From: Robertmurraya dakarensis
GTDB taxonomy: Bacteria; Bacillota; Bacilli; Bacillales; Cytobacillaceae
Assembly (NCBI RefSeq): GCF_900156875.1
Contig: NZ_LT707409.1
Location: 1,879,957 to 1,943,956, forward strand
Length of the DNA: 64,000 bases
Direction: 5' to 3'
Shown here piece by piece: positions 35,072 through 43,511 of this stretch. The translations under genes and the position numbers were made by a program. The notes below the pieces were generated by a model. It was not told the DNA's origin and did no database searches. It saw only the letters and a program-made list of their open reading frames with translations. Position 1 is the first letter of the stretch. Each line of letters begins with the position of its first letter.

Positions 35072-35842
35072 TTAGGAAAAACGGCTGACAACCGATTGAA
35101 TTTTTTGAGTCATTGCTGGGATATCTGCGCTAGATACAGTTAAGCGAACATTCGTCTCATCCATTTCAAAAGCTTCTGCCAAGAATCCGCCTAATCCTCT
35201 CGCCTTTCTGTCAACTTGCATCAGGATTTCAAATTCATTATTAGATATTGGAAAGAACACCAATTCTAATTCATCCAACCGACCTCGGAACTGACCTGTA
35301 ATCGGTACAAATTCAAATTCTTGGATGAATGGAAGCCTGCGGCGCATACGATGCGGAGCCTGTTCACACTCTACTTCTCTTAGGCGAAAACCTAAATCAG
35401 ACACAGCATTCAGCACCGATTCCATCAATCTTCCTGGCACAATTTTCAAGTAATCTTTATCCGTCGGATCTACAGCGTTTTTAATATCTAGACCTGTTGC
35501 TACCCAAACTTTTGTTTTTCCAAGAGTAATCGGAGTATCCGCAGGTAATATGAAAGAAAATGGCAGCTGTTTAGTTTCACCAGATCTAATGGTAAATGAC
35601 TGTGTCAAACGGAATTTATCAACTTGGCCTGTTAGGTTGTGTTTCTTATCGTCTACCTCTTTAACATAAGTGGTATAGAGTACTAAATAAATTTCATCAA
35701 TACTCTGATCTACATTTCCTCCCCTTACTTCTACAACACCCCTAACTTCTTCACCCGGAGCAACTGTATCTCTTTCTAGCTTTGTATCAACAGTTGCAGC
35801 TCCAATTCCTACACTAGCAAAGACTTTGTTAAAAAATGACAT
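35072..35842 (-). CDS. spo0M: Sporulation-control protein Spo0M (arrestin-like)
   Basis: 256 residues, two beta-sandwich arrestin-like halves: MSFFNKVFASVGIGAATVDT and GEEVRGVVEVRGGNVDQSIDEIYLVL in the first, VNAVSDLGFRLREVECEQAP and RRLPFIQEFEFVP in the second, matching Spo0M throughout. In B. subtilis Spo0M is a cytoplasmic protein affecting Spo0A-dependent sporulation and cytokinesis. TAGGAGG before the ATG lies inside the end of the kinase gene, and only one base separates the two genes, so translation is coupled. Confidence 0.92.
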   Translation of the reverse strand: MSFFNKVFASVGIGAATVDTKLERDTVAPGEEVRGVVEVRGGNVDQSIDEIYLVLYTTYVKEVDDKKHNLTGQVDKFRLTQSFTIRSGETKQLPFSFILPADTPITLGKTKVWVATGLDIKNAVDPTDKDYLKIVPGRLMESVLNAVSDLGFRLREVECEQAPHRMRRRLPFIQEFEFVPITGQFRGRLDELELVFFPISNNEFEILMQVDRKARGLGGFLAEAFEMDETNVRLTVSSADIPAMTQKIQSVVSRFS

Positions 35843-35843
35843 T

Positions 35844-36647
35844 TCATTTCCTCCTAGATTCTAAAATAACTTCCTCTATATCATTAAAAATCTCATTTGT
35901 TGACTGGTATGGAGATTCAATTAACAGCAGCCTTTTTATTACATGCTTCCCTTTTTTTGTGATCTCTAATTCCTCCTCCCACGGCTTTTCTTTTTGATTA
36001 CCAATAGGAGCGTATCCAGAGTAAAGTAAAAACAATAAAAAATGCCCCAAACCATAAAAGTCACTTATCGGTGCTATCTTTTTAGGAACTGGATATGAGA
36101 TTAATTCGTTATGATGATCGTCCATCCTCCTAGCAAGGCCAAAATCAATCAATTTTATTTTCCCATCATCCATCATAATATTAGGAATTCTAATATCCCG
36201 ATGGATAATCCCTTTTTCATGGAGAACAGTAATTAATGAGAGCAATTCCAAACCTAATGAAAATGCTTCTGCCTCTGAATATATATTTCCTTCATCGAAG
36301 ATCAATTGTTCAAATGTTTTCCCGCTAATATACTCCATGGTATAAAAAGGAATGTGATCAAATTCACCCTCTTCATAAAATACCGGAAATCTAGAATGGG
36401 AAAGCGATTTAAGAATTGCCATTTCCTTTTGAAAAGACAATCTTCCCTTTAGAATGATTCTTTTATGAAAACGGAGCATCTTCAAAACAGACAGTCTTTT
36501 TGTCTGCTGGTTTAGTACTAAATAGCTATAGCCGTAACTCCCCATACCCAGTATGTCCCTTATTTCATAATGATGAATCATTTTTCCCCTAGAAAGCTTT
36601 TTTTCAAAGAGACTGGAAATGGTTAGTATAAGTGGTTTTAGTGACAT
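35844..36647 (-). CDS. Hanks-type Ser/Thr protein kinase coupled to spo0M
   Basis: 267 residues, a compact cytoplasmic kinase related to B. subtilis YbdM/YabT/YrzF. Gly loop GMGSYGYSY (residues 34-42), ATP Lys56 (SVLKML), catalytic HRDIRIPN (Asp151, Asn156) and DFG at 168-170 (LIDFGLA) are all present. The catalytic loop has Arg where typical kinases have Lys (HRDLKxxN). No membrane segment or PASTA domain is present. AAGGAAG precedes ATG 36647. Its stop is one base from spo0M, which suggests Spo0M is a substrate or partner. Confidence 0.85.
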   Translation of the reverse strand: MSLKPLILTISSLFEKKLSRGKMIHHYEIRDILGMGSYGYSYLVLNQQTKRLSVLKMLRFHKRIILKGRLSFQKEMAILKSLSHSRFPVFYEEGEFDHIPFYTMEYISGKTFEQLIFDEGNIYSEAEAFSLGLELLSLITVLHEKGIIHRDIRIPNIMMDDGKIKLIDFGLARRMDDHHNELISYPVPKKIAPISDFYGLGHFLLFLLYSGYAPIGNQKEKPWEEELEITKKGKHVIKRLLLIESPYQSTNEIFNDIEEVILESRRK

Positions 36648-36697
36648 ACATTATTCTTCCTTTTTGGAACCATGCTTTGAGCCCTGATAGTACCTTG

Positions 36698-36862
36698 TTA
36701 ACTGCTGTAAAAACTAGAGAAAAAACTACTTTTCCCTTTTCGCTTATAATGATGATGGCCGTAATGGCGATGCCTTTTATAGTTTCGTTTCCACGATGAG
36801 CTTGAACTATATTTATGGTACTTGGATTTCTTAATTAAAAGCTTTAAGATCTTCTTTAACAC
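36698..36862 (-). CDS. Small basic His/Tyr/Lys/Ser-rich protein
   Basis: A 54-codon frame from GTG 36862, six to eight bases after AAAGGAGGAGG. The sequence begins MLKKILKLLIKKSKYHKYSS and continues with RNYKRHRHYGHHHYKRKGK and a Ser/Phe end. The composition (about a third Lys/Arg, seven His, seven Tyr) is like spore coat or crust-associated proteins such as CotG-like polypeptides, but no family is recognised. It lies upstream of the kinase gene in the same direction. The strong ribosome site makes translation likely. Confidence 0.5.
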   Translation of the reverse strand: MLKKILKLLIKKSKYHKYSSSSSWKRNYKRHRHYGHHHYKRKGKSSFFSSFYSS

Positions 36863-36961
36863 CAAAACCTCCTCCTTTCCCTTCCTATAAATTTATACGC
36901 AAAGAAAAGTAAAAGGTTTCAGCTGTTCATTATGTATGTAGATATTTTTTTAAAAACATTA

Positions 36962-36988
36962 AAAAATGACGAGCAAATACCCGTCATC
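36962..36988 (-). terminator. Terminator of yozD
   Basis: TGACGAG (36967-36973) pairs imperfectly with CCCGTCA (36980-36986); minus strand continues TTTTTTAATG. The stem overlaps the yozD stop. Confidence 0.75.
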
Positions 36989-37160
36989 CTTTATCATCTA
37001 TTTCTTCATCGATAATACATTTTTCTATTAAATATTCAAAAGTAATATCAGCAAGTTCCTCTACTTCACCTTCAGATGGCACGTACCCTCTTCTTAGCAG
37101 CTCCTGAAAGAAAAACTCTGCTATTTCATCCGTATCAATAAATACTTCAATTTCCCTCAC
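36984..37160 (-). CDS. yozD: YozD-family small protein
   Basis: 58 residues from GTG 37160, with GGGGGCGAT upstream: MREIEVFIDTDEIAEFFFQE, LLRRGYVPSEGEVEELADIT and a C-terminal CIIDEEIDDKG. This is close to what I know of B. subtilis YozD, same length, and it occurs in the same neighbourhood (yodL-yozD-yodN). Strongly acidic; no known activity. It is too short to be found by length filters. Confidence 0.8.
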   Translation of the reverse strand: MREIEVFIDTDEIAEFFFQELLRRGYVPSEGEVEELADITFEYLIEKCIIDEEIDDKG

Positions 37161-37272
37161 AGCATCGCCCCCTTTATTCAGAAATGTATGATGGAAGTTT
37201 CCTTTTCATGCTATATCATCGAAAAATGATTGACATTTTCACTTTAAAAATTAGAAAGTAGTCATCTATCTC

Positions 37273-37300
37273 TTGTACATGCATAGAAATTAAGTATAGT
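37273..37300 (+). promoter_or_regulatory. Sigma-A-like promoter for the small membrane-protein gene
   Basis: TTGTAC (37273-37278) and TATAGT (37295-37300) are separated by 16 bases, about 38 bases before the start codon. Confidence 0.5.
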
Positions 37301-37337
37301 TTAACGGATTTCAAAAGATGATGCATTGGAGGCAAAG

Positions 37338-37502
37338 ATGATGATAACCATTACAAAAAAAGTAGAAGCAATGATTGAAGATATAAATACAGAGGACAGC
37401 TATATTCTGCATCTTTTTGAAAAACTTACTTCTAATTTATTTAAGTTAGTATTGTTATTAGGGATTCCTCTAATTCTTTATATGCTGATAACCTTTATTT
37501 GA
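37338..37502 (+). CDS. Small single-span membrane protein (54 residues)
   Basis: ATG 37338 (or 37341) follows GGAGGCAAAG; the frame begins MMITITKKVEAMIEDINTED and ends with one membrane helix (KLVLLLGIPLILYMLITFI). It lies on the plus strand between yozD and yodN, its stop six bases from the convergent yodN stop, with a promoter-like sequence upstream. No family recognised; the ribosome site, promoter and helix pattern support a real gene. Confidence 0.55.
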   Translation: MMITITKKVEAMIEDINTEDSYILHLFEKLTSNLFKLVLLLGIPLILYMLITFI

Positions 37503-37507
37503 GGCAG

Positions 37508-38215
37508 TTAAACATGTCGTTTTCCATCTCTTTTTTCATCATTGTTAACAAGGGCTCTCAGTTTTAATATAATCACTTTCATGATGTGACCATACTCTTC
37601 ATCTTTAAACATTTCATACAGTAAGGCGTAATCATTATATAAATCTAGAAGTCCATCAATTAATTCTTTTCGTTCCTTTTTCTCATTTAGTACTTCCTTC
37701 TCTGCCATCCGAAAAGGGGCAGCTGGTTCCTGAAGTTCAAGCGGCTTCTTTTTCTGGTTCATTAAATATAGAAGCCCCAGCTTCTGAATAAATGTATCGG
37801 CACTTTCTGCATCAGCTATGAGGAGCAGTTCTTCTTCTCCGGCTTCAAGCCACTCTCCATCACTAACTCGCGATAATTCATAAATTACATCTTCCCAAGC
37901 GTCTTCCTTGTACCTCCAAATCTCTGTTCTAAAACCGACAACTTTGAATAAATCAGCTCCATAACCTTTGACCTGAACAAGATCGCCAATTAAGTAGCGG
38001 TATTCAATATCTATATGTTCCTTTTCCATCACATGGCCATCAAATTCAGATAATAACTGAATACTCGATTCCATATAAAGGCCCTCGCTTTTATTTATTT
38101 CATAGACGTACATCCCGTCTAACCACTTTACATTTGTTACCTTCCCAACCGTCCCATACATTGTGATCACGACCGTATCACCTATCTTAAACTTTGGTTT
38201 TTTCCTTTTCTCCAT
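37508..38215 (-). CDS. yodN: YodN family protein
   Basis: 235 residues, soluble. Two similar N-terminal segments (FKIGDTVVITMYGTVGKVTNV and YLIGDLVQVKGYGADLFKVV) look like SH3-like repeats, followed by a helical C-terminal half. Order yozD-yodN-yozE and the sequence pattern agree with B. subtilis YodN, whose function is unknown. GAGGAGGAAGG precedes the ATG. Confidence 0.8.
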   Translation of the reverse strand: MEKRKKPKFKIGDTVVITMYGTVGKVTNVKWLDGMYVYEINKSEGLYMESSIQLLSEFDGHVMEKEHIDIEYRYLIGDLVQVKGYGADLFKVVGFRTEIWRYKEDAWEDVIYELSRVSDGEWLEAGEEELLLIADAESADTFIQKLGLLYLMNQKKKPLELQEPAAPFRMAEKEVLNEKKERKELIDGLLDLYNDYALLYEMFKDEEYGHIMKVIILKLRALVNNDEKRDGKRHV

Positions 38216-38361
38216 GCCCTTCCTCCTCTCGGGTGATGAGTCGTGAGTTTTGATTACGATATTATATGCAGTAAAACTTCATTTCGTAACTTTTTTAAAC
38301 CTTCCGCTTATGAACTCTAAAACTGGCAAAGGCTTTAGGGTTTGGATGAAAAGTAAATTTG

Positions 38362-38391
38362 ACAAAAAAAATACCTCTAAAATTTGAGGTA
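38362..38391 (-). terminator. Terminator of yozE
   Basis: TACCTCTAAAATTTGAGGTA (38372-38391) forms a stem; the minus strand continues TTTTTTTGTC. Confidence 0.88.
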
Positions 38392-38415
38392 CCTGCGTTT
38401 ATAATTTATATTATG

Positions 38416-38649
38416 TTATCTGTATATCTTCTTTTCATTAGACTTATATATTTCCCAAGCTTCATCGAATACAGTCATACTACTAAGATAAAAGCCATTT
38501 AGCTCCAAATAAGAACTTAATTCTTCATAATCCTTGCTGTTTTTTGGAAAGCTATGGTCAAGATATGCATCGTTGGCAAACTGATTGATCGTATTTACGG
38601 GCTTGGGATGTCGAAATGACATCAAAAAATGAAAAAATGATTTTGCCAT
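38416..38649 (-). CDS. yozE: YozE family protein (SAM-like fold)
   Basis: 77 residues: MAKSFFHFLMSFRHPKPVNT followed by FANDAYLDHSFPKNSKDYEELSSYLE, the YozE_SAM_like pattern. Function unknown. GGGGGC precedes the ATG. Lies downstream of the yodN promoter region; the 200 bases between (38216-38415) hold a terminator and nothing else apparent. Confidence 0.88.
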   Translation of the reverse strand: MAKSFFHFLMSFRHPKPVNTINQFANDAYLDHSFPKNSKDYEELSSYLELNGFYLSSMTVFDEAWEIYKSNEKKIYR

Positions 38650-38733
38650 ATTTTTCGCCCCCTATTTATAACTAATACTATAACGAAAAATATGACATCA
38701 TGTCCACCTAAACTATTTTTCCAGTTAGTTTTG

Positions 38734-38771
38734 CAAAAAAACAATCTGATCTGACGATCAGATTGTTTTTT
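38734..38771. terminator. Terminator after the small membrane-protein gene
   Basis: ACAATCTGATC (38741-38751) pairs with GATCAGATTGT (38756-38766) and T-runs flank both sides. Confidence 0.9.
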
Positions 38772-38960
38772 CTAGCCCCATCTTGCTTTTGTAAGCTCAT
38801 ACACAGCTAAGACGACATTAAACATTAAAATGGATACGGTGATAGGGACAGCTAATAGCCAGTTTTTACCTAATTTTTCTTTGATAATCCCTACATAATA
38901 CCCACAGAAAAATAATACAAATAAAGCTGCTGATAGCATGATTAATAATGCAATTTCCAC
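38772..38960 (-). CDS. Small two-span membrane protein
   Basis: 62 residues from GTG 38960, six bases after GGGGG: MEIALLIMLSAALFVLFFCG (helix 1), a charged loop GIIKEKLGKNW, then a second helix (LLAVPITVSILMFNVVLAVY). A much longer frame reaches 39122 and overlaps cadA, but its first part lacks a ribosome site and hydrophobic pattern. It follows cadA in the same orientation, 127 bases after its stop; whether it belongs to metal resistance is unknown. Confidence 0.6.
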   Translation of the reverse strand: MEIALLIMLSAALFVLFFCGYYVGIIKEKLGKNWLLAVPITVSILMFNVVLAVYELTKARWG

Positions 38961-39087
38961 AACTTTCCCCCCATTGTTGGAAAATAGTACCCTATGCCCT
39001 ATTATAGCGATTCCCAGAGGGAATTTTGTGAATATTGAGTGAACAAACTGTGACATTTTGCATATTACCTTCTGATTAACCTTTATC

Positions 39088-41223
39088 CTATTTGTCCTTA
39101 ATTCTGAGAAGCCGTAACCCATTTAATGTGACAATAAGAGTTGCACCCATATCTGCGAAAATGGCAATCCACAATGTAAGCCAGCCAGGAATGACTAGTA
39201 ATAGTGCCACAAGTTTAATTCCTAACGAGAATGTAATGTTTTGCTTAATAATGGTTAAGGCTTTCCTGCTTAGCTTTACTGTAAATGGCAGTTTGCCAAC
39301 ATCATCAGCCATTAATGCGATATCCGCTGTTTCAAGAGCTGTATCCGTTCCAGCTCCTCCCATGGCAATTCCGACAGAAGATGCAGCTAATGCAGGAGCA
39401 TCATTTACCCCATCACCGACCATTGCCACACGATCATATTTATTTCTTAGTTCCTTAATAAAAGATAACTTATCCTGTGGAAGCAGTTCAGCTTTAATGT
39501 CTGAAACTCCTATCTGTCCTCCAATTGCATTCGCTGTCCCTGTGTTATCTCCCGTTAACATAATTGTTTTTTGAATCCCGAGGGAGTGGAGTTTTTCGAT
39601 GACTGCTTTACTGTTTTCCCTTAAGACGTCAGCGACCGCAATTAGACCCATGATTTCATTGGAAGTACCGGCCACCATCACAGTCTTTCCTTGATCTTGA
39701 AGCTTAGAAATTTCCGCTTTCACATTAGAAGGAATCCCTTCTGTTAATAATTCTTCAAACAAGTTCGGACTTCCGACATAATACATCTTTTCTTTAACAA
39801 TACCTCTAATTCCTTTACCTGTAATTGATGAAAAGTCTTCTATTGTAAGATCTTGAAAAGGTAAGTTTCCTTCTTCCGCTTTTTTCATAATAGCAGAAGC
39901 CAATGGATGCTGCGATCCATTTTCCAATGCAGCAATAGTCGTTAAGAGTTCATTTGTATCCGTATTGGGTTGAGTAAGATAATCTGTTACCGCGGGTATC
40001 CCCTTCGTCAATGTCCCAGTTTTATCAAAAGCAATGGCTTTTATAGCCCCCATTTCTTCTAAATGAATGCCTCCCTTGATCAGCACACCATTTTTTGCAG
40101 CATTACCAATTGCTGTTACAATCGCCACAGGAGTCGAAATAACTAGTGCACAAGGGCACCCAACTACAAGAGCTGCTAACCCCTGATAAATCCATGTATC
40201 CCAATCAGCTCCAAAGAACAGGGGAGGAACAACCGCTACACCAAGAGCTATAAGCATAATAAGCGGGGTATAGTATTTTGCAAATTTATCGACAAATGCT
40301 TGTGACGGTGCACGTTCTGCTTGTGCTTCTTCTACTAAGTGAATAATTTTAGCAATAGTTGTATCATCTACATGTTTCGTAACCTTAACCTCAAGGAGCC
40401 CCTCTTCATTTAGGGTTCCTGCAAAGACTTCATCATCGATTGTTTTTGAAACAGGGACAGATTCACCTGTAATGGCTGCTTGATTGACGGATGATAAGCC
40501 TTTTACTACGATTCCATCCATTGCTATTTTTTGCCCAGGTTTTACAATCATAATGTCGCCAACCTGGATATCATCCACATCGACCGACAGCTCTTTCTCT
40601 CCTCTTCGTACTAAGGCTTCTTTTGGAGCTATATCCATTAATGATCGAATGGACTGGCGTGCTTTATCCATGGAGTACGTTTCGAGAGCTTCACTAATCG
40701 CAAATAGTATCACAACTGTGGCTCCTTCACCCCATTCCCCAATAAACGCTGCACCAATGACCGCAATGGTCATTAAGGTTCTCATATCAAACTGGAGACG
40801 GACCAGATTCTTTAGCCCCGTGATAAACAGGCGATATCCACCAATTATCATAGATGCACCATAGCCTAAAATCGAAGAGAAATCTTCTTCACCATTCATT
40901 TGTCCTGAAATCCATCCAATAAGCAAGAAAACAAGTGAGACAATTACCGTTGAGTGCTTTTTCAAGAATGGCTCTTTTTTCTCTTCAAATTTCTGCTTTT
41001 CAGGTATGATTTTTAAATTTTCAAAAGCACCTGCTTTCTCAAGCTCTTCAATTGTTGTATCTCCATAGACTGTTAGTTTTGAAGCACCGAAATTTACATT
41101 GGCATCAGAAACACCATCCAGGTGTTTTACGTTCTTTTCGAACTTTGTCGCACAGCCAGCTCAGGAGAATCCTTGTACTCGGTAAACGTTTTTTTCACTC
41201 ATTTTTTCTAGAGTCTCACTCAT
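39088..41223 (-). CDS. cadA: Cd2+/Zn2+/Pb2+-exporting P1B-type ATPase CadA with an in-frame UGA at codon 21
   Basis: The conceptual 711-codon frame starts at ATG 41223 (AAAGGAGG nine bases upstream, overlapping the cadC end) and is normal CadA length. Codons 1-86 encode a heavy-metal-associated domain: the metal motif reads GFS-UGA-AGCA where GFSCAGCA is expected, so the first Cys codon of CxxC (41163-41161) is UGA. Codons 87-711 continue without interruption: actuator TGES, GCPCALV transmembrane metal site, DKTGTLTKG phosphorylation site, ML.TGDN and [10 protein letters not shown]. If UGA stops translation, only reinitiation, for example at the poorly served TTG 40965, would give a pump without its N-terminal domain. 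Lies in a cadC-cadA operon. Confidence 0.85.
41131..41163 (-). other. UGA codon plus SECIS-like mini-hairpin in cadA
   Basis: UGA occupies 41163-41161. A hairpin GUUC (41143-41140), loop GAAAA, GAAC (41134-41131) has its apical loop 21 bases after the UGA with G as the first loop base, which meets the loose criteria described for bacterial SECIS elements (4 or more base pairs, G among the first loop bases, 16-37 base distance). A four-pair stem is common by chance, so this is only supportive. Confidence 0.3.
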
Positions 41224-41584
41224 GGATTTTCGCCTCCTTTTGGTGTGTAAGTGCAATTTGGATTAATTGTTTGACATGATCATCGTCTAGTGAATAAAAG
41301 ACTAATTTGCCTTCTTTACGGTACTTCGCTAAACCCAAATTTCGCAGTAAGCGTAAATGGTGTGAAGCAGTGGCTGTTGTAGAACCTACAATATTAGCTA
41401 CATCACATACACACAGCTCACCTTCTTCAACCAGCGAATAAGCAATCTTAATTCTAGTGTCATCAGATAACGCTTTAAATATTTTTGCAACAGCAACGGT
41501 ATCCTGTTGAGTAATCGATTCTTTTACCCTTTTTACTTTTTCTTCATCCACACAGGTAACTTCACATACATCATCATGTTTCAA
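41216..41584 (-). CDS. cadC: ArsR/SmtB-family metal-responsive repressor CadC
   Basis: 122 residues from TTG 41584 after GAGGTGAG; this start gives the same length and N terminus pattern as S. aureus CadC. Metal ligands of the cadmium site are present: Cys pair near residues 7 and 11 (DVCEVTCVDEEKV) and ELCVCD in the middle. The winged helix (TATASHHLRLLRNLGL) binds DNA. It releases the operator on Cd, Pb or Zn. The end overlaps the cadA start by eight bases. Two palindromic operators flank its promoter. Confidence 0.93.
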   Translation of the reverse strand: MKHDDVCEVTCVDEEKVKRVKESITQQDTVAVAKIFKALSDDTRIKIAYSLVEEGELCVCDVANIVGSTTATASHHLRLLRNLGLAKYRKEGKLVFYSLDDDHVKQLIQIALTHQKEAKIHE

Positions 41585-41601
41585 GTAACTCACCTCTTCA
41601 T

Positions 41602-41617
41602 TCAAATACCTATTTGA
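41602..41617. promoter_or_regulatory. CadC operator 2 (downstream site)
   Basis: TCAAATACCTATTTGA is a perfect 7-2-7 palindrome at the probable transcription start, between promoter and cadC ribosome site. Confidence 0.75.
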
Positions 41618-41622
41618 TTATT

Positions 41623-41651
41623 AGTATATGTAGTTACTGACAAATGGTCAA
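41623..41651 (-). promoter_or_regulatory. cadCA promoter
   Basis: Minus strand TTGACC (41651-41646), 17-base spacer, TATACT (41628-41623). Confidence 0.8.
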
Positions 41652-41663
41652 ATATTCATTTGA
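41648..41663. promoter_or_regulatory. CadC operator 1 (overlaps the -35 box)
   Basis: TCAAATATTCATTTGA resembles the known cad operator (TCAAATAAATATTTGA) of S. aureus pI258 and overlaps the -35 element. Confidence 0.75.
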
Positions 41664-41726
41664 ATGTTTTAATATTTATGGCTTAAGTGTTCCGAGAGTT
41701 ACTATCTCCGACAGGGATACTATGGT

Positions 41727-41764
41727 AAAAAGAAATGTGGCTCATCGTTTTAGATGAACCACAC
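41727..41764 (-). terminator. Terminator of the kamA-yokU unit
   Basis: TGTGGCTCATCG (41737-41748) pairs with TAGATGAACCACA (41751-41763, one bulge); minus strand continues TTTCTTTTT. Confidence 0.85.
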
Positions 41765-41783
41765 ATTAAAGATATATACGATT

Positions 41784-42059
41784 TTAATCAAACTTAAAAT
41801 AATTTCTTTTTAACAACCGCGGTTTCTCCAAAAGCTCCTTAAAAGTTAACGAATTTTCCAGAACTTTTGAATCAATTAAAAAGAGTTGGTCTTCAATTTG
41901 CTCGATGATTTCTTCTTCTTGGTAATTCATTCCGCATTCCTTACAGGATATGCATGGAGTTTCTTTAATTTCGATTGCTTTTGTGCCATCAGGAAGCTCC
42001 CAGAAGACTGAAATTGCTTCCTTTGTGATATTCTCAGATGAACACCATTCACAACACAT
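41784..42059 (-). CDS. yokU: YokU family zinc-finger protein
   Basis: About 91 residues. Two CxxC pairs, MCCEWCSSENI at the N terminus and CISCKECGMNYQEEE near residues 36-45, form a YgiT/MqsA-type zinc finger; YokU is the Bacillus family with this sequence next to kamA. ATG 42059 is eight bases after GAGGGG; the earlier ATG 42065 (overlapping the kamA stop) is too close to it. Likely a regulator or accessory of lysine aminomutase; not established. Last gene before a terminator. Confidence 0.85.
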   Translation of the reverse strand: MCCEWCSSENITKEAISVFWELPDGTKAIEIKETPCISCKECGMNYQEEEIIEQIEDQLFLIDSKVLENSLTFKELLEKPRLLKRNYFKFD

Positions 42060-42061
42060 GC

Positions 42062-43474
42062 TCATTTCCCCTCTCCAGTATCTTCTTGGACATGGTTCTT
42101 CTGTTGTGCCTCAAATTTTTTATTCTTTAACTGATCACGTTTTTCACGTTTATCTTTTAAAGATGAGTGTTTCGGGTCTTGGGCATATTGATGCCTTCTG
42201 TCCAAGCGTTGCAATTTTTCCGGGACAAGATTGAATTGGTTCTCATTCATTATTCCGGCAATTCCGATATTTGATTTATTTTTTTCATAATCAGGATAGA
42301 CAGCTTTAAAGTAATCCTCCGCTCTGCCAGGTACATAGTTCTCAGGCTCTGGATAAGAAGTGATCACCCCTTCAAAATTCCTTAACACCACTTTATCTGC
42401 GCTTTGTGAAATTAAATAATTCGGCTGAAGCGCAATTTTCCCTCCGCCTCCAGGAGCATCGACTACAAAGGTAGGGACTGCATATCCAGACGTATGTCCT
42501 CTTAAGCCTTCAATAATTTCCAGTCCTTTTGAAACAGGTGCTCGAAAGTGGCCAATCCCTTCTGATAAATCACATTGATAAATATAGTAAGGACGTACTC
42601 TTATTTTCACTAAATCATGCATAAGCTTTTTCATGATCGGGACGCTGTCATTTATTCCGGCAAGGATGACCGCCTGATTTCCAACCGGTACACCGGCATT
42701 TGCGAGCATCTCACAAGCCCTTTTTGAATCCTCTGTAATTTCGATGGAAGTATTAAAATGTGTGTTCAGCCAAATTGGATGATATTTCTTTAAAATATTA
42801 CAAAGGTTCTCTGTGATTCTTTGCGGAAAAACGACCGGTGCCCGAGTGCCAATTCGGATAATTTCTACATGATCGATTTCACGTAAATTCTTTAAAATAT
42901 ACTCGAGAATTTTATCATTAATTAACAGCCCATCTCCTCCAGAAAGAAGGACATCTCTTACTTCTGGTGTGTTCCGAATATAATTAATCGCATCATCTAA
43001 CTGCTTTTTAGGTACTCCCATGCCGATTTGACCTGAGAACCTCCTTCTCGTACAGTAGCGGCAATACATGGAACATTGATTCGTTACGAGGAAGAGAACA
43101 CGGTCAGGGTAGCGATGGGTGAGCCCTGGGACCGGTGAATCCTCATCCTCATGTAACGGATCCTCTAAGTCATACTTTGTTTTATAAATCTCTTTTGATA
43201 TCGGTACCGATTGCATTCTAATTGGACAGCGAGGATCATCTGGATTCATTAGTGATGCATAATAAGGAGTTATATTTAAAGGAATTGTTTTCGTTGAAAT
43301 TCGTACGCCTTCTTCCTCTTCAGGAGTAAGGTTGATCACTTTTTTCAGATCATCCAGCGTACGAATCGTATTTGTTAATTGCCATAGCCAATCATTCCAT
43401 TGTTCTTCTGTGACATCTTTCCAAAGTTCAATTTCTGTCCAGTGTCTTTTAGGTTTATATAAAGATTGCTTCAT
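42062..43474 (-). CDS. kamA: L-lysine 2,3-aminomutase (radical SAM, PLP)
   Basis: 470 residues. Converts L-lysine to L-beta-lysine using S-adenosylmethionine and pyridoxal phosphate. The radical SAM cluster motif CSMYCRYC is at about 134-141, the PLP lysine lies in [12 protein letters not shown], and most of the sequence follows B. subtilis KamA. ATG 43474 has GGGGGG eight bases upstream; the open frame extends fourteen codons further without a site. Directly upstream lies a sigma-54 promoter and the kamR terminator, so kamA-yokU is its own transcription unit. Confidence 0.96.
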   Translation of the reverse strand: MKQSLYKPKRHWTEIELWKDVTEEQWNDWLWQLTNTIRTLDDLKKVINLTPEEEEGVRISTKTIPLNITPYYASLMNPDDPRCPIRMQSVPISKEIYKTKYDLEDPLHEDEDSPVPGLTHRYPDRVLFLVTNQCSMYCRYCTRRRFSGQIGMGVPKKQLDDAINYIRNTPEVRDVLLSGGDGLLINDKILEYILKNLREIDHVEIIRIGTRAPVVFPQRITENLCNILKKYHPIWLNTHFNTSIEITEDSKRACEMLANAGVPVGNQAVILAGINDSVPIMKKLMHDLVKIRVRPYYIYQCDLSEGIGHFRAPVSKGLEIIEGLRGHTSGYAVPTFVVDAPGGGGKIALQPNYLISQSADKVVLRNFEGVITSYPEPENYVPGRAEDYFKAVYPDYEKNKSNIGIAGIMNENQFNLVPEKLQRLDRRHQYAQDPKHSSLKDKREKRDQLKNKKFEAQQKNHVQEDTGEGK

Positions 43475-43511
43475 AATTGATTCCCCCCACATAAATGCTT
43501 TACTAATTACT

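Noticed and set aside
38961-39122. Longer form of the small membrane-protein gene overlapping cadA
   Set aside because: The extra part is not hydrophobic, has no ribosome site and would overlap cadA; GTG 38960 has GGGGG upstream.
40966-41222. Non-coding spacer between cadC and cadA
   Set aside because: It is the heavy-metal-associated domain of CadA in frame, interrupted only by the UGA at 41161-41163.
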